A stretch of DNA of 5,276 nucleotides, taken from UBA668 sp041178405. GTDB lineage: Bacteria > Actinomycetota > Acidimicrobiia > Acidimicrobiales > Ilumatobacteraceae. The notes beneath the pieces are model-generated. The model searched no databases. It was not told the DNA's origin and saw only the letters and a list, made by a program, of their open reading frames with translations. How positions within the stretch are numbered: position 1 is the stretch's first letter; the number at the start of each line of letters is the position of its first letter. The stretch spans positions 1-5,276 of the forward strand of contig JBEGVK010000022.1 of NCBI GenBank assembly GCA_041178405.1, given 5' to 3'. This document shows, in pieces, positions 1 through 5,276 of the stretch. The position numbers and the translations under genes were made by a program.

Positions 1-1344
1 CTCGAGGAGAAGATCCGCAGCGGCGAGATCGACACGGTGGTGATGGCGTTCCCCGACCTGCAGGGGCGTCTGGTGGGCAAGCGCACGTCGGGACGCTTCT
101 TCCTCGAGCATGTCGCCGACGACGGCACCGAGAACTGCGACTACCTCATCGCCTGCGACATGGACAACAACCCCGTGCCGGGCTACCGCTTCACGAGTTA
201 CGAGCAGGGATACGGCGACATGCTGGCCACGGCCGACTGGTCGACGGTGCGCATCACGCCGTGGGTCGACCGCACGGCGATCGTGCTGTGCGACCTCGTT
301 GACGTCGAGTCGCGCGAGCCGATTGAGGTGGCGCCTCGCACCATCCTTCGCCGCCAGGAGCAGGCGGCAGCGGCACTCGGCTACCTGCCGATGGTGGCGA
401 GCGAGATCGAGTTCTACCTCTTCAAGGACACCTACGACGAGGCCTTCGAGAAGGGCTATCGCGACCTCCGACCGCACTCACCGTGGCTCGAGGACTATCA
501 CGTGCTGCAGACCACCAAGGACGAGTACATCCTCGGGCAGATCCGACGCGGCCTCGAGGCTGCCGGCGTGCCCGTCGAGTTCTCCAAGGGCGAGGCTGGC
601 CGCGGCCAGCACGAGATCAACCTCGACTACACGACAGCTGTCGAGATGGCCGACCGCAACAGCATCTACAAGACCGCCGCCAAGGAAATCGCCCACCTCA
701 GCGGGCGCTCGGTCACCTTCATGGCAAAGCCCGACTTCGGCGACACCGGGTCGTCGTGCCACATCCACTCCAGTCTCTGGAGCGCTGATGGAACGACACC
801 CGTGTTCGACGACCACCACGGCCCGCACGGGATGAGCGAGGTCTTCCAGCACTACCTGGCCGGGCTCATCGCCACGGCACGCGAGTTCAGCCTGCTGTGG
901 GCGCCGACAGTGAACAGCTACAAGCGGTTCCAGCCGGGATCATGGGCGCCCACCGGTGTCGGCTGGGGCATCGACAACCGGACGCTCGGCTTCCGCAAGG
1001 TGGGTCACGGCGGCGGCACCCGCGTCGAGTGCCGAATCCCCGGGGCCGATGCCAACAGTTACTTTGCGTTCGCCGGACAGATCGCCGGCGGCCTGTACGG
1101 CATCCGGCACCGACTGCCGCTCGGCGAACCGTTCGTCGGCAACGGCTATGAGGCGGAGCACATCGACCGGATTCCGTGGAACCTGCCCGACGCGATCGCG
1201 CTGTGGGAGCGCTCGGACATCGCCCGAGAGTGCTTCGGCGACGAGGTGCACCACCACATCCTCACGATGGCCCGGGGCGAGTGGGAGGCCTTCAACCGCC
1301 ACGTCACCGACTGGGAGCTGCGCCGCTACTGGGAGCGCATTTAG
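1..1344 (+). CDS. Glutamine synthetase family protein, probable gamma-glutamyl-amine ligase (5' partial)
   Basis: The reading frame is open from base 1, and the residues before the first ATG (base 37) already look like the family's N-terminal beta-grasp (GEIDTVV then FPDLQGRLVGKR), so the true start lies upstream; 447 residues are visible. Counting from base 1, the metal-ligand pair EIE is at 135-137, GEAGRGQHEI at 197-206 holds the next two metal glutamates (198, 205), CHIH at 253-256 matches the catalytic His region, NSYKR is at 305-309, the ATP/phosphate arginines are at 327 and 332, and ECR is at 343-345. The ATP-dependent ligase core therefore looks complete. The flap glutamate of true glutamine synthetases is Trp315 here (PGSWAP), and the DGSS ammonium-site motif is absent. 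Known relatives with such changes gamma-glutamylate polyamines or other amines, as PuuA does. The fold is certain and the ammonium-independent role is likely. The amine is unknown; the transporter downstream suggests it is imported. The enzyme is cytoplasmic, with no signal peptide visible. Confidence 0.93.
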   Translation, partial: LEEKIRSGEIDTVVMAFPDLQGRLVGKRTSGRFFLEHVADDGTENCDYLIACDMDNNPVPGYRFTSYEQGYGDMLATADWSTVRITPWVDRTAIVLCDLVDVESREPIEVAPRTILRRQEQAAAALGYLPMVASEIEFYLFKDTYDEAFEKGYRDLRPHSPWLEDYHVLQTTKDEYILGQIRRGLEAAGVPVEFSKGEAGRGQHEINLDYTTAVEMADRNSIYKTAAKEIAHLSGRSVTFMAKPDFGDTGSSCHIHSSLWSADGTTPVFDDHHGPHGMSEVFQHYLAGLIATAREFSLLWAPTVNSYKRFQPGSWAPTGVGWGIDNRTLGFRKVGHGGGTRVECRIPGADANSYFAFAGQIAGGLYGIRHRLPLGEPFVGNGYEAEHIDRIPWNLPDAIALWERSDIARECFGDEVHHHILTMARGEWEAFNRHVTDWELRRYWERI

Positions 1345-1487
1345 CACCAGACTGCGCGACGTGCCGGCGGGGGTGGCCGGACAGAAAGTCAACGGAAAAC
1401 CCGTCGCACGGTCAACTTTCAGTCGGCTATGGTTCGGCCGTTCAGCGTCGGCACCGCCGACTCGACCACTTGGGGGATGCACATCCA
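1345..1487 (+). promoter_or_regulatory. Intergenic region with imperfect inverted repeat (1384-1420) and -10-like hexamer
   Basis: This 143-bp gap separates the ligase from the binding-protein gene. It holds GAAAGTCAAC (1384-1393) and GTCAACTTTC (1411-1420), which pair as inverted arms at 8 of 10 positions across a 17-bp spacer. The hexamer GTCAAC also occurs as a direct repeat with starts 23 bp apart, about two helical turns. TATGGT at 1428-1433 fits the loose actinobacterial -10 pattern TANNNT, but no good -35 lies 16-18 bp upstream. The patch is visibly more A-rich than the flanking genes. An operator over a promoter for the transporter genes is a reasonable inference; no regulator family can be named from the sequence. 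Confidence 0.3.
1472..1477 (+). promoter_or_regulatory. Possible ribosome binding site for the solute-binding protein
   Basis: GGGGGA lies 10 nt before the ATG at 1488, slightly far but usable. A second in-frame ATG at 1509 is preceded by GAGAAGAAG (1494-1502) at 6 nt, so the start is not settled by the ribosome binding site alone. Confidence 0.4.
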
Positions 1488-3152
1488 ATGACTGAGAAGA
1501 AGATCATCATGGTGCCGAACAACTCGGTCACCCGACGCCAGCTCATCGTGGGCGGCACCGCTGCGGCAGCAGCGGCTGCAACGCTCGCTGCGTGCGGCGG
1601 CGAGGAGTCGAGCTCGGCCACCACCGAGGCGCCGTCGCTGCCGTCGATCACGGCGGCGCCCGACACGACCGCGCCCAGCGGCGGCATCAAGAAGGGCGGC
1701 ATCCTGCGCATGGGCACGCTCGGCGGGGCCAACGACCTGCTCGACGGCCAGCAGATCGTGTCGAAGGCCGACATCGCCCGCATCGTCACCGGCTGGGAGG
1801 GCCTGCTCAACTTCGACCCGGCCTACAACATCGTCAACGACGACTCGCTGGCCGAGGAGGTCGAGGCGCTGTCGGCCGACAAGTACATCATCCGCCTGAA
1901 GCAGGGGATCCTCTTCGCCGACGGCAAGCCGCTCACTGCCGACGACGTGCTCTACTCGTTCGAGCGCCTGCTCGACCCTGACCTCGCGGTCTTCGGCGGT
2001 GCTGCGTTGCGGCCGATCCTCGATCCGAGCGGCGTGGTGAAGGTGGACGAGCTCACCGTCGAGGTCACGCTCAAGCAGCCGGTGGCCACATTCCCCGAGG
2101 GTCTGTGCGGCTACACGTCGAACATCGTGCCAGTCGGCTACGAGCGGTTCGCCGGCGACCCGACCAACCAGATCGGCACCGGCCCGTTCATGCTGAAGGA
2201 GTTCGAGATCGGCGTGCAGTCGGTCCACGTTCGCAACCCGAACTACTGGCAGCCCGACAAGCCGTACTTCGACGAGGTGCACATCATCGACTTTGCCGAC
2301 GGCGATGCGATGGTCAACGCCCTGCTCGCCGACCAGATCGACGTCTGCGCCGACATCCCGGCGGCCGCAGTCGAGACGATCAAGGGCGGCGGCATGAACG
2401 TGCTCAACTCGGCCGGTGGCGGCTGGACGCCCATCTTCATGGCCGTCGACATCCCGCCGTTCACCGACAACAAGGTGCGTCTCGCCATGCGACTCGTGCC
2501 CGACCGCCAGGCGACCATCGACCAGGTGGCCGGAGGGTACGGCACCATCGCCAACGACCTGTTCGCACCGCTCGACGCCTGCTACATCGGCGACGAGCTG
2601 CCCCAGCGCGACCAGGACCTCGACCAGGCCAACGCCCTGCTCGCCGAGGCAGGCAACCCGGAGATCCCGGCGCTGCTCGCTCCGAACGACACGGCCGGCC
2701 TGCCCGAGCTCATCCAGTCGTTCGCTGCGATGGCGGCCGAGGGCGGCATCACCATCGACGCCCAGGTGGTCGACGGCGGCATCTACTGGGGTGACGAGTA
2801 CCTCAAGCGGCCGTTCGGCACCGACTTCTGGGGCACCCGCAACTTCCTCGCCCAGTGCGCCGCCGGCGAGCTGCCGACGGCTCCGTACCCGGACACGCAC
2901 TGGCCGCCGGAAGGCTCGACCTTCGTCGAGGACTACAACGCTGCCGTGGCCGAGACCGACCTCGACAAGCGCAAGGTCATCACCGACAAGATGCAGACCG
3001 AGCTGTACGAGACGGGCGGTCTCATCATCGCCTTCTTCGGCAACCAGCTCGACGGCTTCAACCCGCGACTTCAGGGCCTCGTCGAGCGCCCGAACACGCT
3101 CAACCTCGACCACTACGGCCGGGGCTACAAGAACCTCTACTTCTCGGAGTGA
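1488..3152 (+). CDS. ABC transporter solute-binding lipoprotein, family 5 (peptide/nickel/opine type)
   Basis: This is the extracytoplasmic receptor that should capture the ligand and deliver it to the two permeases downstream. It has 554 residues, normal for SBP_bac_5. The N-terminus has twin arginines (TRRQLIV, Arg16-Arg17), a seven-alanine hydrophobic core and a lipobox LAAC ending at Cys36, indicating a Tat-exported, lipid-anchored protein. A Ser/Thr/Pro-rich tether follows (about 41-66). Family hallmarks are KGGILRMG (69-76), LKQGILFADGKPLTADDVLYSFERLLDP (137-164, described by position), GTGPF (230-234), NPNYW (250-254) and VRLAMRLVPDRQ (330-341). The start at 1488 is chosen for the fuller basic n-region; Met8 (1509) is a credible alternative and keeps the whole signal. 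The longer upstream frame back to 1176 overlaps the ligase gene and has no signal-peptide logic, so it was rejected. Cysteines at 207, 287, 365 and 457 remain in the mature domain. The ligand cannot be assigned: the family binds peptides, nickel, opines, sugars and more. Confidence 0.93.
   Translation: MTEKKIIMVPNNSVTRRQLIVGGTAAAAAAATLAACGGEESSSATTEAPSLPSITAAPDTTAPSGGIKKGGILRMGTLGGANDLLDGQQIVSKADIARIVTGWEGLLNFDPAYNIVNDDSLAEEVEALSADKYIIRLKQGILFADGKPLTADDVLYSFERLLDPDLAVFGGAALRPILDPSGVVKVDELTVEVTLKQPVATFPEGLCGYTSNIVPVGYERFAGDPTNQIGTGPFMLKEFEIGVQSVHVRNPNYWQPDKPYFDEVHIIDFADGDAMVNALLADQIDVCADIPAAAVETIKGGGMNVLNSAGGGWTPIFMAVDIPPFTDNKVRLAMRLVPDRQATIDQVAGGYGTIANDLFAPLDACYIGDELPQRDQDLDQANALLAEAGNPEIPALLAPNDTAGLPELIQSFAAMAAEGGITIDAQVVDGGIYWGDEYLKRPFGTDFWGTRNFLAQCAAGELPTAPYPDTHWPPEGSTFVEDYNAAVAETDLDKRKVITDKMQTELYETGGLIIAFFGNQLDGFNPRLQGLVERPNTLNLDHYGRGYKNLYFSE
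1530..1595 (+). other. Tat-type lipoprotein signal and lipobox of the solute-binding protein
   Basis: The stretch encodes residues 15-36: T-R-R-Q-L-I-V, a glycine/alanine hydrophobic core, then L-A-A-C. The paired arginines followed by hydrophobic residues fit the Tat consensus (S/T-R-R-x-F-L-K) apart from Leu for Phe. Cys36 (bases 1593-1595) is the expected lipid-modified residue and becomes residue 1 of the mature protein. Sec export is not excluded. Confidence 0.75.
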
Positions 3153-3163
3153 TGTTCTGACGT

Positions 3164-3198
3164 CGGTGCCGGGTTCGCTCTGAGCGAACCCGGCACTG
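3164..3198 (+). terminator. Strong hairpin after the binding-protein gene: terminator or attenuating/stabilising stem-loop
   Basis: Starting 13 nt after the stop codon, GTGCCGGGTTCGCT (3166-3179) pairs perfectly with AGCGAACCCGGCAC (3183-3196) around a CTG loop. A G-T wobble and a C-G pair extend it to about 16 bp. The following bases (TGCCGTTTCTCTG) have only a short, broken T run, so it is a poor classical intrinsic terminator, although GC-rich actinobacteria often use hairpins with weak T tracts. Its position between the receptor gene and the permease genes suggests partial termination, or protection of the receptor mRNA's 3' end, giving more receptor than membrane components. Confidence 0.7.
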
Positions 3199-3279
3199 CC
3201 GTTTCTCTGCCCGCCGTCATCGTGGGGCCCGGCGCAATGACGCGTCCAGGGGATCGACGGTGACTCCCGCTCGTCGTTC

Positions 3280-3286
3280 AGGGGAA
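3280..3286 (+). promoter_or_regulatory. Ribosome binding site of the first permease
   Basis: AGGGGAA ends 2 nt before the ATG at 3289 (the AGGGG core ends 4 nt before it). It supports this start; no other in-frame start with a comparable site is seen in the 136-bp gap. Confidence 0.65.
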
Positions 3287-3288
3287 TC

Positions 3289-4257
3289 ATGTCGAACTGG
3301 AAGGGACTGGCCCGTTTCGTCGTACGCCGCATCGCGCTCGGCCTGCTGACGCTGCTGGTTGTCTCCATCATCGTCTTCGGCGCCACGCAGGCGCTGCCGA
3401 GCGATCCGGCCACCGCCATGCTCGGCAAGGAGGCCACGCCCGCATCGGTGGCCGCCCTCACCGAGCAGCTCGGCCTCGACCGGCCGATCGTCGAGCAGTA
3501 CACGTCGTGGCTCGGCGGCATCGTGCAGGGCGATCCGGGCACGTCGTTCATGGCGCAGGTGCCGATCCTCGACTACATCGGCAGGCGTGTCGGCAACTCG
3601 CTGTTCCTGCTGGTGCTCGCCACAGTGGTGTCGGTGCCGGTGTCGCTGCTGCTGGGTGCCGTGCAGGCCCGGCGCCGAGACGGACGGTTCGACAAGGTGT
3701 CGTCGTTCGCCGTCCTCGGCCTTGCCTCGGTACCCGAGTTCGTGATCGGCGTCGGCTTGGTCATCGCGTTCGCCACCCGCGGGGTGAAGCTGCTGCCGGC
3801 GGTGACGCAGATCGGTGATGGTCGCCCGTGGCAGTTCATGGACCAGATGATCCTGCCCACCATCACGCTCGTGCTGGGTGCGGTGCCGTACATCTCCCGC
3901 GTCACGAGGGCGGCGCTGGTCGAGGTGCTCGAGAGCGACTACATCGAGATGGCCCGCCTGAAGGGGGCGCCGGAGCGCACGGTGCTGTGGCGCCATGCGA
4001 TGCCCAACTCGCTCGGACCGGTGTTCCAGGTGATCGCCCTCAACGTCGCCTACTTCGCCGGCGGCGTGATCGTCGTCGAGGCGCTGTTCAACTATCCCGG
4101 CATCGGCGGAGCACTGCAGGCAGCCGTGCGGGTGCGCGACATCCCGGTGATCCAGTTCCTGGTGATGGTGCTCGCCACGGTGTACGTCGTGACCAACCTC
4201 ATCGCCGACACGGCCACCATCCTGGTGACGCCCCGACTCCGCACGAGGATCTCATGA
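3289..4257 (+). CDS. ABC transporter permease, DppB/OppB type
   Basis: One of the two inner-membrane subunits forming the translocation channel. It has 322 residues, typical of the DppB/OppB branch. The order is as expected: a basic start (RFVVRR, 10-14 region) leading into a first membrane helix (about 11-33), a large outside loop with the family motif GDPGTS (81-86), then helices near 102-125, 138-162, 187-203, 245-266 and 287-311. The cytoplasmic EAA loop, which docks on the ATPase, is at about 216-240 (DYIEMARLKG, then HAMPN), and FNYPGIGGAL (267-276) is another hallmark of this branch. The gene starts 136 bp after the binding protein, beyond the hairpin, and its stop overlaps the next start as ATGA, so the two permeases are probably translationally coupled. 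The family and role are secure; the transported compound is not known. Confidence 0.95.
   Translation: MSNWKGLARFVVRRIALGLLTLLVVSIIVFGATQALPSDPATAMLGKEATPASVAALTEQLGLDRPIVEQYTSWLGGIVQGDPGTSFMAQVPILDYIGRRVGNSLFLLVLATVVSVPVSLLLGAVQARRRDGRFDKVSSFAVLGLASVPEFVIGVGLVIAFATRGVKLLPAVTQIGDGRPWQFMDQMILPTITLVLGAVPYISRVTRAALVEVLESDYIEMARLKGAPERTVLWRHAMPNSLGPVFQVIALNVAYFAGGVIVVEALFNYPGIGGALQAAVRVRDIPVIQFLVMVLATVYVVTNLIADTATILVTPRLRTRIS
4245..4249 (+). promoter_or_regulatory. Ribosome binding site of the second permease, inside the first permease gene
   Basis: GAGGA lies 4 nt before the ATG at 4254, within the last codons of the upstream permease. This supports the ATGA-overlap start. Confidence 0.6.
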
Positions 4258-5159
4258 GCAGCGACCTCACGCAGTCCCACCCCGACACGCCCGCCGCCTC
4301 GCGCCGCCCGCCGAGTGTCGTGCGGGTGGCGGCGAGAATGCGGCGCACGCAGATCGGGATCGGCATCACCATCGCCGTCGCCCTGGTCGCATTCCTCGGC
4401 CGCTACATCGCCCCCTACGGCGAGAACGAGGGCATCGGCGTCGCCATGAAGCCGGCCAGCAAGCTGCGGGTTCCGTCGCTGTTCGGCAGCGGAGAGCTCG
4501 GCCGTGATGTCTGGACGCGGTTCCTCTACGGCGGCCGGCCGATCCTGATTACCGCCTTCTTCGCCACGCTGCTGGCACTCGTTGCCGGCTCGATCATCGG
4601 GCTGGCGGCGGCCTACAACCGCGGCAAGCTCGACGACCTGATGATGCGGGCGATGGACATCATCCTCGCCTTCCCGCAGATCATCCTCGCCCTGCTGGTG
4701 ATCGCCATGTTCGGTGCCAGCAACCTGCTGATCATCCTCACGGTCGGGATCTCCACCACGCCGAGAATCGCGCGAGTGGTGCGCGGGGCTGCAGTGCCGG
4801 TCGTCGAACGCGATTTCATCGGTGCAGCCGAGGCCCTCGGCGAATCGCGGTGGCGCATCCTCAGCCGCGAGTTGCTGCCCAATGTGTCGGCACCCCTGCT
4901 GGTCGAGGCAAACCTTCGCCTCACGTTCTCGATCGGCGTCGTGGCCGGGATCGCCTTCCTCGGCTTCACCGCCGATCCGCTCGCCGCCAACTGGGGTCTG
5001 ATGATCAACGAGCACCGCACTGGGCTCGCTGGCGAGCAGCCGTGGGGCACGGCGCTGCCGGTGATCGCCATCGCCCTGCTCACCATCGGAACCGGCCTGA
5101 TCGGCGACGGCCTGTCGCGGGCCGCTGCCGGCATCGATCGTGGAAGGGACGAGGCATGA
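4254..5159 (+). CDS. ABC transporter permease, DppC/OppC type
   Basis: The partner membrane subunit, 301 residues, a normal DppC/OppC length. A polar cytoplasmic tail (about 1-32, rich in Ser, Pro and Arg) precedes the first helix (33-54). The short outside segment ends in GELGRDVWTRFLYGGR (80-95), the signature of this branch, although the usual GTD before LGRD reads GSGE here. Further helices lie near 96-120, 134-154, 156-170, 223-239 and 266-286. The EAA loop is at about 187-210 (DFIGAAEALGES, then ELLPN), and the C-terminal GDGL (284-287) is also typical. The start at 4254 gives a 4-bp overlap with the previous gene and has an upstream GAGGA. The longer open frame back to 3828 lies wholly inside the first permease and was rejected. 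The stop overlaps the ATPase start in the same ATGA manner. Confidence 0.95.
   Translation: MSSDLTQSHPDTPAASRRPPSVVRVAARMRRTQIGIGITIAVALVAFLGRYIAPYGENEGIGVAMKPASKLRVPSLFGSGELGRDVWTRFLYGGRPILITAFFATLLALVAGSIIGLAAAYNRGKLDDLMMRAMDIILAFPQIILALLVIAMFGASNLLIILTVGISTTPRIARVVRGAAVPVVERDFIGAAEALGESRWRILSRELLPNVSAPLLVEANLRLTFSIGVVAGIAFLGFTADPLAANWGLMINEHRTGLAGEQPWGTALPVIAIALLTIGTGLIGDGLSRAAAGIDRGRDEA
5142..5154 (+). promoter_or_regulatory. Ribosome binding region of the ATPase gene
   Basis: GGAAGGGA (5142-5149) and GAGG (5151-5154) precede the ATG at 5156. The first has the better spacing (6 nt), the second is too close at 1 nt. They support the ATGA-overlap start. Confidence 0.55.
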
Positions 5160-5276
5160 GCGCCAACGGGTCGGCATCGCTCGACATCAGGGGCCTGCGC
5201 ATCGAGGTCGCCGACAACGGCAACGACATCGTCGACGGTGTCGATCTCGTCATCCGACGCGGCGAGGTGCTCGGTC
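5156..5276 (+). CDS. ABC transporter ATP-binding protein, DppD/OppD type (3' partial)
   Basis: Only the first 40 codons are in the window. They read as the N-terminal beta strands of an ABC ATPase: a short polar leader, then LDIRGLRIEV (9-18) and VDGVDLVIRRGEVLG (26-40). GEVLG is the segment that immediately precedes the Walker A loop in this family, so the nucleotide-binding motif should begin within the next few residues outside the window. Position after two Dpp/Opp-type permeases with a 4-bp overlap makes it the energising subunit of this importer. Whether it is a single DppD-like subunit, a DppD/DppF pair, or a fused double ATPase cannot be seen. Confidence 0.88.
   Translation, partial: MSANGSASLDIRGLRIEVADNGNDIVDGVDLVIRRGEVLG

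Noticed and set aside
1364..1380. Possible terminator after the ligase gene (CCGGC and GCCGG arms)
   Set aside because: The stem is only 5 bp with a 7-nt loop and no T run follows; such short GC palindromes are common at this base composition.
1176..1487. N-terminal extension of the binding-protein frame into the ligase gene
   Set aside because: The extension overlaps the coding 3' end of the ligase in another frame, has shadow-like Arg/Pro-rich composition, and would bury the Tat lipoprotein signal more than 100 residues inside the protein.
3197..3288. Possible promoter for the permease genes
   Set aside because: No convincing -10/-35 pair is visible in this stretch; only the ribosome binding site near its end is supported.
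1419..3551. A 710-codon open frame on the minus strand across the receptor gene
   Set aside because: It is antisense to a clear family 5 binding protein. Long antisense frames are expected in GC-rich DNA with GC-biased third positions, and the translation is low-complexity in Arg, Val, Asp and Glu with no recognisable domain.
3828..4253. N-terminal extension of the second permease frame
   Set aside because: It lies inside the first permease gene in another frame, is Arg/His/Pro/Gly-rich, and the ATG at 4254 has a ribosome binding site, a 4-bp overlap and the normal family length.
4092..5177. A 361-codon open frame on the minus strand across the second permease
   Set aside because: It is antisense to an unambiguous permease, and its product is charged, repetitive in composition and without family motifs.
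1..5276. CRISPR arrays, tRNA or rRNA genes, insertion sequences, tandem repeats
   Set aside because: No spaced direct repeats, no cloverleaf-like or rRNA-like segments, and no transposase-like frames or terminal inverted repeats were seen on either strand.

Overview
The window is 5276 bp of GC-rich DNA (roughly two thirds GC by eye, codon third positions almost all G or C). All recognisable genes lie on the + strand and fill nearly the whole window. The strong GC3 bias, a twin-arginine lipoprotein signal followed by a Ser/Thr/Pro-rich linker, and the style of the proteins suggest a high-GC actinobacterium, possibly an Acidimicrobiia-type lineage. That placement is an inference from general style, not from a marker gene.

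Layout: (1) <1-1344, the main body of a glutamine-synthetase-fold ligase whose start lies upstream of the window; (2) 1345-1487, an intergenic region with an imperfect inverted repeat and a weak -10-like hexamer; (3) 1488-3152, a family 5 (peptide/nickel/opine type) solute-binding lipoprotein with a Tat-type signal; (4) 3153-3288, an intergenic region with a long, near-perfect hairpin just after the stop codon; (5) 3289-4257 and 4254-5159, two Dpp/Opp-type inner-membrane permeases; (6) 5156->5276, the first 40 codons of an ABC ATPase, cut off just before its Walker A motif. The permease, permease and ATPase genes are chained by two 4-bp ATGA overlaps, the usual sign of translational coupling.

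Together this is most of an oligopeptide/dipeptide-type ABC importer, with a glutamine-synthetase-like enzyme directly upstream on the same strand. The ligase keeps the metal, ATP and glutamate-binding residues of the family. It has a tryptophan where true glutamine synthetases have the flap glutamate (Glu327 in Salmonella numbering), and it lacks the DGSS motif that supplies the ammonium-site aspartate. This points to a gamma-glutamyl ligase that acts on an organic amine rather than on ammonium. The simplest joint model is import of an amine-bearing compound followed by gamma-glutamylation as the first catabolic or detoxifying step. The substrate cannot be read from the sequence. I do not see a wholly new kind of system here; the interest lies in the pairing of this ligase with this transporter and in the two intergenic signals.
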